Source of the DNA: Actinomadura spongiicola
GTDB lineage: Bacteria; Actinomycetota; Actinomycetes; Streptosporangiales; Streptosporangiaceae
Assembly: GCF_003432485.1 (NCBI RefSeq)
Contig: NZ_QVNQ01000001.1
Coordinates: 682,001-746,000 of the forward strand
DNA length: 64,000 nucleotides
Direction: 5' to 3'
This document shows positions 25,053 to 33,485 of this stretch, piece by piece. Each line of letters begins with the position of its first letter. The stretch's first letter is position 1. The notes under the pieces are model-generated. The model searched no databases and was not told the origin of the DNA. It worked only from the letters and a program-made list of their open reading frames with translations. The position numbers and the translations under genes are program-made.

Positions 25053-25736
25053 ATGACTGAGACCGGACCGGACCTGCGGATCGACCGCCCCGCGGAGACC
25101 GTGCCGCAGCTCGTCGTGCGCAGGGTCAAACAGGCCATCCTCGAAGGCACGCTGGCACCGGGACGGCGGCTAACCGAACGCGAGCTGATGGAGCTCACCG
25201 GCGTGAGCCGGACCTCGATCCGCGAGGCGGTCCTCCACCTTCAGGCCCTCGGCCTCGTCGAGACGTCGGGCAAGAAGGGCGTGCGGGTCGCGGTGCTCAG
25301 CAGCGACGACGTCCGGCAGCTCTACGAGGTGCGCGCGGCGCTGGAGTCGGAGGCCGTGTCGCTCTTCGTCCAGCGCGCCACGGACAGCGAGGTCCTGGAG
25401 CTCGTGAAGCTCACGCGCACGGGCAAGAGCGACGACGACCAGCTCGCCTCGATCTACCACTTCGACGAGCTGTTGCTGGCCGGGGCGCGAAACGCCCTGC
25501 TGGCGTCCACCCTCGCGCCGCTGCACGCGCGCATCCACGCGCTGCGCAGGCTGTCGCTGAGCATTCCCGGCCGCCGGGAGCGATCCGACCAGGAGTACCG
25601 CGACCTCGTCGCGGCGATCACCGACCGGGACGCCGTCCGCGCCGCGCAACTCGCCCGGTACCACGTGGAGGCCGCCAAGGAGTCGGCGCTCGCGGCCGTC
25701 GCGAAGCTGGAAGAAGAACGAGCCTCGGGAGCATGA
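25053..25736 (+). CDS. GntR family regulator (FadR/FCD subfamily)
   Basis: A 227-residue regulator. The winged helix is at residues 20-85 (QLVVRRVKQAILEGTLAPGR, LTERELMELTGVSRTSIREA, LVETSGKKGVRVAVL). The rest is an all-helical FCD effector domain (LYEVRAALESEAVSLF, FDELLLAGARNALLAS, DQEYRDLVAAITDRDAVRAA) that in this family binds carboxylic acids, often with a metal. GAGGAGA precedes the ATG. It sits between the divergent importer operon and the catabolic operon starting at 25869 and probably controls both. The inducer is unknown. Confidence 0.9.
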   Translation: MTETGPDLRIDRPAETVPQLVVRRVKQAILEGTLAPGRRLTERELMELTGVSRTSIREAVLHLQALGLVETSGKKGVRVAVLSSDDVRQLYEVRAALESEAVSLFVQRATDSEVLELVKLTRTGKSDDDQLASIYHFDELLLAGARNALLASTLAPLHARIHALRRLSLSIPGRRERSDQEYRDLVAAITDRDAVRAAQLARYHVEAAKESALAAVAKLEEERASGA

Positions 25737-25800
25737 CCGCTCCGGGCGGGCGTCGGTTCGTCGCGTACCCGGCCTGACCGGGCGGCGCCGAACCCCGAAC

Positions 25801-25828
25801 CGATCGTGCCCGAACGATCGTGCCCGAA
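25801..25828. repeat. Two tandem 14-bp repeats before the catabolic operon
   Basis: CGATCGTGCCCGAA occurs twice in a row, about 40 bp upstream of the thiolase-like start, in the 132-bp gap after the GntR gene. It could be a regulator site or a replication-slippage duplication; it does not contain the GntR half-site. Confidence 0.5.
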
Positions 25829-25868
25829 CGCGGAGCGGCGACCAAGGGCCAACCGACCGGAGAGACGC

Positions 25869-27017
25869 ATGCAGCACGAGTCAGCTGAGATCGCGATCGT
25901 TGGCGTAGGGCAGTCGGACTTCCGTGCCCTCTACGCCAAGACGGAACGTCCCCGGGACGCCTACGCCCTCGCGGCCGGTGCCCTCCGGGACGCGATCGAG
26001 GACTGCGGAATCGACAAGAACGAGATCGACGGCCTGATCTGCTCCCGTGTCCAGTACGACCGGCTGGCCACCGTGGTCGGCCTCCAGAACCCGCGCTTCG
26101 TCCACGACCTCGAAGGGACGGGCCGCATGAGCGGCCTCGCCCTCCAGGAGGCCGTCGCGCTGATCGCGAGCGGCACCGTCGACGTGGTCGCCTGCGTCTA
26201 CGGCAACAACGGACGGTCGGCGAAGGTGACGTACGGCGGCGACGGCGGCGGCCCGACCGCCGCCTACGACGAAATGTACGGCATGACCTCCCCGGGCGCC
26301 TACGTCGCCCTGATGTACCAGCGTTACCGGGGGATGTACGGGGCGAGCGAGGACGCGCTGGCTCCACTGGCGGTCAACAACCGCCGCCATGCCGCGCTCA
26401 ACCCGGTCGCGGTGTTCCAGGAGGAGTTCACCCGCGAGGACTACATGCGGTCGCGGTTCATCGCCGAACCGCTGCGGCTCCTCGACTACTGCCTCATCAA
26501 CGACGGTGCCGTCGCCTTCATCGTCACCTCGATGGAGCGCGCCCGGTCGCTGCGCAAGCCACCGGTCCGGGTCGCCGGGACGGCGGGCATGGCGCACGTC
26601 ACCAACTACTACACCGCGGAGGACTTCTTCTACTCCGCCTGCCAGGACGTGGCGAGCCGGCTCTACCGGCAGACCGGAATCGCGCCGGAGGAGGTCGACT
26701 GCTTGCAGATCTACGACAACTTCACGCCCACCATCCTGTTCACCCTCGAAGGCTTCAACCACGCGCCGCGCGGCGAGGCGTGGCGCTGGGTGGACGAGAA
26801 GAAGATCCACTACGACGGCGCGCGCCCGATGAACACGGCGGGCGGGCACACCAGCGAGAGCTACATGCAGGGCTGGGCGCACCACGTCGAGGCGGTGCGC
26901 CAGCTACGCGGCGAGGCCGGCGCCAGGCAGGTGCCCGGATGCGCGACGGTGCAGTACATGTGCGCGTCGCCGATCGTCACCTCACACATCCTGACAACCG
27001 ACGAGGCGGCCGCCTGA
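25869..27017 (+). CDS. Thiolase-fold protein without nucleophilic Cys (Ltp2-like, probable acyl-CoA aldolase)
   Basis: A 382-residue thiolase-superfamily protein. It starts MQHESAEIAIVGVGQSDF. At the place where thiolases have the nucleophilic Cys (CASG) it reads GTGRMSGLALQEA, and the usual C-terminal GHPxGATG is replaced by GGHTSESYMQGWAHHVEAVR. These losses, and coupling (TGATG) to a DUF35 gene, match the Ltp2/ChsH2-DUF35 retro-aldolase of steroid side-chain catabolism better than a thiolase or SCP-x. It may split a 3-hydroxyacyl-CoA into an aldehyde or ketone and a shorter acyl-CoA. The ATG at 25869 has GGAGAG upstream; an ATG at 25806 in frame is less likely. The function is inference from family logic. 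Confidence 0.8.
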   Translation: MQHESAEIAIVGVGQSDFRALYAKTERPRDAYALAAGALRDAIEDCGIDKNEIDGLICSRVQYDRLATVVGLQNPRFVHDLEGTGRMSGLALQEAVALIASGTVDVVACVYGNNGRSAKVTYGGDGGGPTAAYDEMYGMTSPGAYVALMYQRYRGMYGASEDALAPLAVNNRRHAALNPVAVFQEEFTREDYMRSRFIAEPLRLLDYCLINDGAVAFIVTSMERARSLRKPPVRVAGTAGMAHVTNYYTAEDFFYSACQDVASRLYRQTGIAPEEVDCLQIYDNFTPTILFTLEGFNHAPRGEAWRWVDEKKIHYDGARPMNTAGGHTSESYMQGWAHHVEAVRQLRGEAGARQVPGCATVQYMCASPIVTSHILTTDEAAA

Positions 27018-27457
27018 TGAACGTCCAGAGCATCGCCGACGAGTACGAGAAACTCCTGCCGGAGATCACCCCGGAGAACCGGCCGTACTGGGACGGCCTG
27101 GCCGCGCACGAACTGCGGTTGCAGTGCTGCGACGAGTGCGGCGAGTACCGCTTCCCGGACAGCGAGGTGTGTCCGCGCTGTCTGTCCGGCTCCTTCACCT
27201 GGAGCGCGGTCAGCGGGAAGGGCCGGTTGTGGTCCTGGCTCCGGATGCACCAGCGGTATCTCAGCGTCTTCGACGGGGTCAGGCCGTACCTGGTGGCCTA
27301 CATCAAGCTCGACGAGGGGCCGCCCGTCATCAGCACGCTCGTGGACCCGCCGGACGAACTCGTCTTCGACATGCCCGTCCGCGCGGTGTTCCAGCCGGGC
27401 TTCAGCGACCGGACGATCCTCAAGTTCGCCGTCGAAAGCCCGGAGCCCGCCGCATGA
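27017..27457 (+). CDS. DUF35 zinc-ribbon/OB-fold protein, partner of the thiolase-fold protein
   Basis: A 146-residue protein with the rubredoxin-like zinc ribbon CCDECGEYRFPDSEVCPRC (about residues 36-54) followed by an OB fold (GKGRLWSWLRMHQRYL, VRPYLVAYIKLDEGPPVIS). DUF35 proteins bind acyl-CoA and form obligate complexes with thiolase-fold enzymes, including Ltp2-type aldolases. The ATG shares a base with the stop of the previous gene, consistent with an equimolar complex. Confidence 0.88.
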   Translation: MNVQSIADEYEKLLPEITPENRPYWDGLAAHELRLQCCDECGEYRFPDSEVCPRCLSGSFTWSAVSGKGRLWSWLRMHQRYLSVFDGVRPYLVAYIKLDEGPPVISTLVDPPDELVFDMPVRAVFQPGFSDRTILKFAVESPEPAA

Positions 27458-28236
27458 CCCGTCCCACCAGCGCGGAGCTGCCGTTCTCGAACAGGTTCCT
27501 GTACTGGATCGCGCTCGACTTCGGCAGCTCGGACCCGGCGGACCTCGCCCGGTTCAACCGGTTCTACGACGAGACCCACGTTCCCGAGGTCCTCGCGAGG
27601 TATCCGGGCTTCACGGCCGCGCACCGCTACGCCCTCCAGTTGCCGGACGAACGCGGTGACTTCGGCGCGTCGTACCTGGCGGCCTACGAGGTCGAGAGCG
27701 AGGAGGCGGTGGAACAGTACCTCGCCGGGACCACCGCCCCCGAGGGCACCCTTCCGCGCTACTCCAACGACCCGCCGCTGTGGCCGGACCTGCTCACCCA
27801 CCGTTGGCGGGTGGTCTACGAGAAGGTCGCGGAGAGCGCGCCCGCGACGACCACCCCGGGCGCGGTCTACATCATCGGGATCGAACCGCCCCCGGACATC
27901 GGTGACGACCTGGACGAGTTCGACGAGTTCTACACCAGGGTCCACATGCCCGAAGCGGTGTCCATCGGCGGCTTCAGCCGGGGGACCCGGTACAAACTGC
28001 GGCGGACCCTCGAATACCCGGAGCCTCGCTGCCCGCGCTTCCTCGTCGTCTACGAGCAGCCGGGCGCCACCGACGAGGACATTTCCACGACCATGCGCAT
28101 GCTGAAGGCGGGCACCTGGACCCCGGGCCCCGCCTCCTGGCCAAGGAAGACGACGCCGTGGCGGCTCTGGTACCGGCACATCTCGTTCATTCCACGGGAG
28201 ACGTCCCCGGCCGGAGCGTCCGCTCGGCAACCTTGA
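27454..28236 (+). CDS. Tandem EthD-like dimeric alpha/beta-barrel protein
   Basis: A 260-residue protein with two copies of a ferredoxin-like alpha/beta-barrel unit. Copy one has YWIALDFGSSDPADLARFNR, FYDETHVPEVLARYPGF; copy two has YIIGIEPPPDIGDDLDEFDE, FYTRVHMPEAVSIGGFSRG. The shared pattern FY..xH.PE is like EthD and related small monooxygenase or isomerase folds. No metal or flavin site is evident. It overlaps the DUF35 gene by 4 bp. A paralogue with the same double arrangement lies at 34387-35070. Its reaction is unknown; EthD itself is needed for ether degradation but its chemistry is unclear. Confidence 0.75.
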   Translation: MTRPTSAELPFSNRFLYWIALDFGSSDPADLARFNRFYDETHVPEVLARYPGFTAAHRYALQLPDERGDFGASYLAAYEVESEEAVEQYLAGTTAPEGTLPRYSNDPPLWPDLLTHRWRVVYEKVAESAPATTTPGAVYIIGIEPPPDIGDDLDEFDEFYTRVHMPEAVSIGGFSRGTRYKLRRTLEYPEPRCPRFLVVYEQPGATDEDISTTMRMLKAGTWTPGPASWPRKTTPWRLWYRHISFIPRETSPAGASARQP

Positions 28237-28249
28237 TGAAGGGGAAGGC

Positions 28250-29143
28250 ATGTACATCCTCGACACCCAGATCCACATGTTCCTGCCCAACACTCCGGAC
28301 CGGCCCTGGCCGGACATCGGCGAGTCCTACAACGGGAAGCCGGAGTCCACGCCGAAGCAGATCCTGCCGAGGATGGACGCGCTCGGCATCGACGCCGTGG
28401 CGATCGTCCCGGCCATCTGGGCGGGGGACGACAACACCCCGGCGCTCGGCTGGGCCGCCGAGCATCCCGGCCGCTTCGGGGTGATGGGCAGGTTCAACCT
28501 GTGGGACCCGGACCGGGAGCGCATCGAGCGCTGGTTCGACAACCCCTACATGCGCGGCATCCGGATGAGCTACCCGGACTTCCGCGGCCGCGACTGGATC
28601 GACGTCGACACGTTCCCGTGGTTCTGGGAGGCCGCCGAACGGCTCGGCATCCCGCTGATGCTGCTGATCTACGGCCCCGAGGTCCGCAAGGTCGCCGCGA
28701 TCGCGGAACGGCACCCCGACCTCAAGCTGATCGTCGACCATATGGGTCTGATCATCGGTGATCCGGACACCCAGGACCTGTGGGCGTACATCGACGACAT
28801 CTTCCCGCTGGTGAAGTACCCGAACGTCTACATGAAGTTCTCCGCGATCCCCGACTACACGTCCGAGCCGTACCCGTACCCGTCGCTGACCCCGACGCTG
28901 CGCCGCGTCTACGACGCGTACGGGCCGCAGCGGCTCATGTGGGCGTCGGACACGACGCGGGTGCGCGGGGCGACCTGGCGGGAGAACCTCGACCACGTCC
29001 GGTACACGCTCGACTTCCTCAGCGAGGAGGACAAGGTCTGGATCCTCGGCCGGACGGCGGCGACGGTGCTGAACTGGCCCCGTCCCGAGGGCGGCTTCGA
29101 CTGGGAGCGCACCGAACCGGGCGCCACCGAGACGGCGCGCTAG
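28250..29143 (+). CDS. COG2159-type amidohydrolase (TIM-barrel metal hydrolase/decarboxylase)
   Basis: A 297-residue TIM-barrel protein of the ACMSD/LigI/resorcylate decarboxylase group. The N-terminal metal motif is seen as DTQIHMF, then GIRMSYPDFRGRDW, the metal His in LIVDHMGLIIGDP, and the C-terminal Asp in RLMWASDTTRVRG. The first motif keeps one His where many members have HxH. Members decarboxylate or hydrolyse aromatic acids, lactones or pyrones. GGGGAAGG precedes the ATG. In this operon it could open a lactone or ring, or decarboxylate an intermediate; the sequence does not decide. Confidence 0.8.
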   Translation: MYILDTQIHMFLPNTPDRPWPDIGESYNGKPESTPKQILPRMDALGIDAVAIVPAIWAGDDNTPALGWAAEHPGRFGVMGRFNLWDPDRERIERWFDNPYMRGIRMSYPDFRGRDWIDVDTFPWFWEAAERLGIPLMLLIYGPEVRKVAAIAERHPDLKLIVDHMGLIIGDPDTQDLWAYIDDIFPLVKYPNVYMKFSAIPDYTSEPYPYPSLTPTLRRVYDAYGPQRLMWASDTTRVRGATWRENLDHVRYTLDFLSEEDKVWILGRTAATVLNWPRPEGGFDWERTEPGATETAR

Positions 29144-29146
29144 CCG

Positions 29147-31453
29147 ATGGAACCCCCAGACGAGGAGCGGGCCGGCGACCCGGGTGCGCTGCGGGTCGTC
29201 GAGCTGTCCGGCGGCGTCGCCACGAAGGTCTGTGGCCGGCTCCTGGCGGGCCTCGGACACGAGGTGATCCTGTGCGAGCCGCCCGGCGGGGACGCGTCGC
29301 GAACGCGGCCACCGCTGGACGGGCACGGCGTCGGCCTCACGTTCGCCAGCCTCGACGCGGACAAGCGCAGCGTGGTCGCCGACCTCGACACGGCGGACGG
29401 CCGGGCGACGCTGAACCATTTGTTGGAACGTGCCGATGTCCTGCTCACCGACCTCGGCCCCACCCGGGCACGGACCGTCGGGCTGACCGCGGCGGGGATT
29501 CGTGACGCCTGGCCGGGCCTCGTCGCGGTGAGCATCACCGCGGCGGGCCTCGACGACCCGCGTTCCGACCATCCCGGCGACAGCCTGCTCGCCGAGTGCC
29601 ACGGGGGCCTCGCCGCGATGATCGGCGAGCCGGACCGCGCCCCGCTGAGCCTCGGCGGGGAACAGGCCGCGCACGCCGGCGCCTTCGCGGGCCTGCTCGG
29701 CGCCATGCTCGCGCTCCGCCGCCGCGCGCTCGGCGGCGGAGGCGACGTGGTCGACGTCGCCCTGTGCGACATCGCGGCGTACATCGACTGGAAGAGCGAC
29801 ATCGAGACCGCCGTCGCCGGTACCGCTCCGACGCGCACGGGCGCCACGGCGGGGCAGTGGCGGATCGTCCGCGCGGCGGACGGCTGGGTCGGCGTCATCT
29901 TCCACCCCGACCAGTGGGATCTGTTGATCGAGCTGGTCAACGGGTCGGTGCCGGAGTCGTCCCGCGATCCGGAGCAGTGGTGGCCGGTGATCGAGCGGTG
30001 GGCGGCGGACCTGCCGAAGCGGGCGGTCTACGAGCGCGCGCAGGCGCTCGGGCTCGCCGTAGGCTTCTGCGCCGACCTCCAAGACCTGCGCGGCGACGGG
30101 CAGTACCAATCGCGCGGCTTCTTCCGCGAACCGCGACAGGACGGGAGAACGACCGCGCCGGTCGGCCCCCCGGCCCGCGCCACGGGACTGCCCTGGCGCT
30201 CCGGACCACCCCCGACGCTGGGCGACGCCGACCTTGACTGGACCGCACGTCAAGCGCCGCCACCCCCGAACGGCCTGGAGGCGCCGCTCGCCGGCATAAC
30301 CGTCCTGGACCTCGGGACGATCACGGCGGGCGCGGCCACCGGACGGCTGCTCGCCGACTACGGCGCCACGGTGATCAAGGTGGAGTCGGCGAGCCACCCG
30401 GACCCGTTCCGGCAGTGGCCGGTGGCGGGCCAGGCCCCGGGAACGAACGGGCTGGACGTCTCGCCCATGTTCGAGTCCAACAACGCGGGCAAGCTGGGCG
30501 TGGTGCTGGAGCTCAAGACCGAGGTCGATCGCGAGACGCTGCACCGGCTCGCCGCGCGGGCGGACGTCGTGATCGAGAACTTCACCGTCGGGGTGACCAG
30601 GCGGCTCGGGGCCGACTTCGAGACCCTGCGCGCCGTCAACCCGCGGCTGGTCTACCTCTCCCTGTCCAGCCAGGGGCAGGAAGGCCCGGAGGCGGGTCGC
30701 AGATCGTACGGGTCGACGCTCGATCTCCTGTCGGGGCTGGCGTCCGTGACGGGATACGCCGATGGTGGTCCCATGTGGTCGTCCGGCGAGGTGAACTACC
30801 CCGACCAGGCGGCGTCCCTCTTCGGCGCCGCGCTCGTCGCCTACTGCCTGGAGCGCGGTGTTCGCGGTGTCCACCTGGACGTCTCGCAGCGCGAGCTCAT
30901 CACCTGGACTCTCGCCGACCGGATCGCCGAGCACGCGGCGACGGGTGTGGTCCCCGAACCCACCGGCAACCGGCGTCCCGGCGCCACCCCCCACGACGTC
31001 TACCCGTGCGCGGGCGACGGTCAGTGGGTCGCGATCGCGTGCCACCGCCAGGCCGACCGGGACGCGCTCGCGGGCCTCATCGCGCCCGCGGTGCTGACGG
31101 GCAGATCCGAGCAGTGGTGGTGGGAGCACGAGGCCCTCGTGGACGAACTGGTCGAGGCGTGGACCCGCGCCCGTCCCCGGGCGGAGTGCGTCCACGCGCT
31201 GACCGGGGCGGGAGTGGCCAACGCGCCGGTGTTCTCGGCGGCCGAACGCGGACGCGAACCGCGGTTCCGGGAGCGGCGGGTCTTCCTGGGCGACGGGGGC
31301 TCCCGCCGCAAGGGGTTCCCGTTCACGATGCGCGGCTACGCGCCCCCGGACCCGGCCCCGGCACCTGACCTCGGGCAGGACCAGGAGGCGGTGCTCGCGG
31401 GCCTGATCGAGATGGACGCCGCCCTGCCCGCCGAACCGAGTTCCCGACCATGA
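29147..31453 (+). CDS. CaiB/BaiF family CoA-transferase, two fused domains
   Basis: A 768-residue protein made of two class III CoA-transferase domains (about residues 10-365 and 380-765). Each has the family start pattern: LRVVELSGGVATKVCGRLLA with GHEVILCEPP, and ITVLDLGTITAGAATGRLLA with GATVIKVES. The catalytic Asp is present in the first domain (VDVALCDIAAY, Asp208); the matching position of the second reads LDVSQRELITW, with Glu. Class III enzymes normally form interlocked dimers, so the fusion could act as one such unit with one or two active sites. It probably activates an acid with CoA from another thioester. It begins 3 bp after the previous stop with no clear ribosome binding site. 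Confidence 0.87.
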   Translation: MEPPDEERAGDPGALRVVELSGGVATKVCGRLLAGLGHEVILCEPPGGDASRTRPPLDGHGVGLTFASLDADKRSVVADLDTADGRATLNHLLERADVLLTDLGPTRARTVGLTAAGIRDAWPGLVAVSITAAGLDDPRSDHPGDSLLAECHGGLAAMIGEPDRAPLSLGGEQAAHAGAFAGLLGAMLALRRRALGGGGDVVDVALCDIAAYIDWKSDIETAVAGTAPTRTGATAGQWRIVRAADGWVGVIFHPDQWDLLIELVNGSVPESSRDPEQWWPVIERWAADLPKRAVYERAQALGLAVGFCADLQDLRGDGQYQSRGFFREPRQDGRTTAPVGPPARATGLPWRSGPPPTLGDADLDWTARQAPPPPNGLEAPLAGITVLDLGTITAGAATGRLLADYGATVIKVESASHPDPFRQWPVAGQAPGTNGLDVSPMFESNNAGKLGVVLELKTEVDRETLHRLAARADVVIENFTVGVTRRLGADFETLRAVNPRLVYLSLSSQGQEGPEAGRRSYGSTLDLLSGLASVTGYADGGPMWSSGEVNYPDQAASLFGAALVAYCLERGVRGVHLDVSQRELITWTLADRIAEHAATGVVPEPTGNRRPGATPHDVYPCAGDGQWVAIACHRQADRDALAGLIAPAVLTGRSEQWWWEHEALVDELVEAWTRARPRAECVHALTGAGVANAPVFSAAERGREPRFRERRVFLGDGGSRRKGFPFTMRGYAPPDPAPAPDLGQDQEAVLAGLIEMDAALPAEPSSRP

Positions 31454-31475
31454 AGGCGCCGAGGAAAGGATCACC

Positions 31476-32930
31476 ATGACAGTCACCACGCCTTCGGGCG
31501 CCGACCTCTTCGCGTCCTGGATCGACGGATCGTGGCGCGAGACCGACACCCACTACCCGGCGACCAACCCCGCCGAGGGGCGGCCGTTCACCGATCTGGC
31601 GGCGGCGTCGGTCGACGACGTGGACGCCGCCGTCGCCAGCGCCGCGGCGGCCTTCCAGAAGACCCGCGGGGCTCGTCCCGCCACCCGCGCCGAATGGTGC
31701 CGCTCGGCGGCGCGGGCGCTGCACGCCTCGCACGAGGAACTCGCCGAGGTGCTGTCCACCGAACACGGCAAGCCGCTCGCCGAGGCCCTGGGGGAGATCC
31801 TGTTCGCGGTCCGCGGGCTGGAGATGGCCGCGGAGACCCTCCTCGGCCACGGCGGTGAGGTGCCGCACGTGCAGGACGCGAACAAGCGTGTGATCGTCCG
31901 CCGCGAGGGACTGGGCGTGTGGGCGGTCATCACCCCGTGGAACTTCCCGGTGAACATCCCGGTCGAGTACATCGGCCCGGCGCTCGCGTCCGGCAACGCC
32001 GTCGTGTGGAAGCCCGCCCCCACCACGGCCGTCGTGGCGGCGAAGTTCCGGGAGATCCTCCTCGCGGCGGACTTCCCGCAGGAACTGCTGCAACTGGTCA
32101 TCACGCGGGAGGTCGAGGTCGCGAGCCATCTGGTGACGCACCCCGGAATCGTCGCGGTCGGCTTCACCGGCGGCAGCGGCACCGGGCAGTCGATCGCCAA
32201 GGCCGCGTGGGACAAGAAGCTCCTGCTGGAGCTGGGTGGAAACTCGCCGATGGTCGTCCTCGGCGACGCCGATCTGGAGGTCGCCGCGGCGGCCATCTCG
32301 AACGCGGCGTTCTGGAACGCCGGTCAGGTGTGCAGCGCGGCGGGCAAGGTGCTGGTGGCCGCGTCCTGCGCGGACGAACTCACCCGGCTACTGGCGGAAC
32401 GAGCCGCGGACACGGTCGTGGGTTCCCCGCTGGACCCCGACGTCACGATGGGGCCCGTCCACCTGGAGTCCGGCATCGCCCGCTACGACCGGCTGATCGA
32501 GGACGCGCAGGAGCGCGGCGCGAACGTCGTGACCGGCGGCCGGCGCATCCAGGACCGGGACGGCTTCTACTTCCCGCCCACCGTCGTCACCTCCGTCGGC
32601 CGTGACGCCGCCCTCTTCAGCGAGGAGACGTTCGGCCCGGTCGCCTCGCTGTCGGTCTTCGACGACGAGGAGGACATGATCGCCGCCGCGAACAGCGGTG
32701 ACTTCGGGCTCGTCGGGGCGCTGTTCACGACGGACCTCGGAAAGGCGTTCACGGTCGGCGAGCGCATCGACTGCGGGTTGGTGGTGGTCAACGACACCTC
32801 CAACTTCTGGGAGTACAGCATGCCGTTCGGCGGCGCGGCCGGCCGCCGGTCCGGCCGGGGCCGGCTCGGCGGCCGCTGGGTCCTCGACGAGTTCAGCCAG
32901 GTCAAGACCCTCGCGATCGACGTCGGCTGA
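31476..32930 (+). CDS. Aldehyde dehydrogenase (NAD(P)+)
   Basis: A 484-residue aldehyde dehydrogenase, last gene of the operon from 25869. Motifs: VITPWNFPVNIPVEYIGPAL, VGFTGGSGTGQSIAKAA, Glu252 in LELGGNSPMV and the nucleophile Cys286 in NAGQVCSAAGK, and MPFGGAAGRRSGRGRLGG near the end. GAGGAAAGG precedes the ATG. It could oxidise the aldehyde released by the aldolase-like pair at the head of the operon, giving an acid for the CoA-transferase. It ends 3 bp from the end of the convergent operon. Confidence 0.9.
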   Translation: MTVTTPSGADLFASWIDGSWRETDTHYPATNPAEGRPFTDLAAASVDDVDAAVASAAAAFQKTRGARPATRAEWCRSAARALHASHEELAEVLSTEHGKPLAEALGEILFAVRGLEMAAETLLGHGGEVPHVQDANKRVIVRREGLGVWAVITPWNFPVNIPVEYIGPALASGNAVVWKPAPTTAVVAAKFREILLAADFPQELLQLVITREVEVASHLVTHPGIVAVGFTGGSGTGQSIAKAAWDKKLLLELGGNSPMVVLGDADLEVAAAAISNAAFWNAGQVCSAAGKVLVAASCADELTRLLAERAADTVVGSPLDPDVTMGPVHLESGIARYDRLIEDAQERGANVVTGGRRIQDRDGFYFPPTVVTSVGRDAALFSEETFGPVASLSVFDDEEDMIAAANSGDFGLVGALFTTDLGKAFTVGERIDCGLVVVNDTSNFWEYSMPFGGAAGRRSGRGRLGGRWVLDEFSQVKTLAIDVG

Positions 32931-32933
32931 CCC

Positions 32934-33485
32934 CTACCGGGTCGGCGGGAAGGTCGGCAGGCCGGGTTCCGGCTGGACGTTGACCGTGTTGAGCATCGCG
33001 GCGACGGTCCAGTAACGGCCGATGACGGCGATGAGGTCCAGAAGCTGGGCCTCATCGTACGTCTTGGCCAGGGCCGTCCAGATCGGCTCGGTCAGGCGGC
33101 CGTGGGCGTGCAGCTCGTCGACCGCCCGGAGAAGCGTCGACTGGAACTCCGTCCAGCCCTCGGCGGCCGGGCCCTGCGGGACGCGCTCGATCTCCTCCGG
33201 GGTCAGACCGGCGGCCCCGCCCATCCGGACGTGCTGACCGAAGGCGTACTCGCACTGGCTCAGCCAGGCGACGCGGAGAATGGCCAGCTCGCGGTCGCGT
33301 GCGGGAAGCGGTGACTGACCGAGCAGGTAGTTCTGTAGCGGGCGTTGCGCCTTCGTCAGCCCGGGGCTGTGCGCCCACGTGCGGGACACGTGAGCGGTGC
33401 CGGTGAGCGCCTCGTCACCGAACAGCTCGCGTTCGAGCCGGTGGTAGGCGTCCACGGCAACTGGGCTGATGCGCGGGTCGGTCAT
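32934..33485 (-). CDS. Carboxymuconolactone decarboxylase (CMD/AhpD-like) family protein
   Basis: A 183-residue all-helical protein. The CMD signature is RELAILRVAWLSQCEYAFGQ followed by HVRMGGAAGLTPEEIERV, with the conserved Cys and His of the family and only one Cys in the motif, so an AhpD-type disulfide pair is absent. Members decarboxylate gamma-carboxymuconolactone or carry out other lactone and redox chemistry. The ATG overlaps the stop of the metallo-beta-lactamase-fold gene by 4 bp. Its place in a catabolic locus suggests a step on a ring-cleavage or lactone intermediate. Confidence 0.85.
   Translation of the reverse strand: MTDPRISPVAVDAYHRLERELFGDEALTGTAHVSRTWAHSPGLTKAQRPLQNYLLGQSPLPARDRELAILRVAWLSQCEYAFGQHVRMGGAAGLTPEEIERVPQGPAAEGWTEFQSTLLRAVDELHAHGRLTEPIWTALAKTYDEAQLLDLIAVIGRYWTVAAMLNTVNVQPEPGLPTFPPTR

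Noticed and set aside
25801..25828. Possible start of a CRISPR or larger repeat array
   Set aside because: Only two 14-bp units in direct contact, no spacers, no cas genes.
25869..27017. Calling this gene an ordinary acetyl-CoA acetyltransferase
   Set aside because: The nucleophilic Cys and the GHPxGATG motif are missing, so thiolase activity is unlikely.
28187..31549. 1120-codon open frame on the minus strand
   Set aside because: It is the antisense of the amidohydrolase and CoA-transferase genes. The translation is Arg/Val/His-rich with no domain pattern, as expected from high-GC codon bias.
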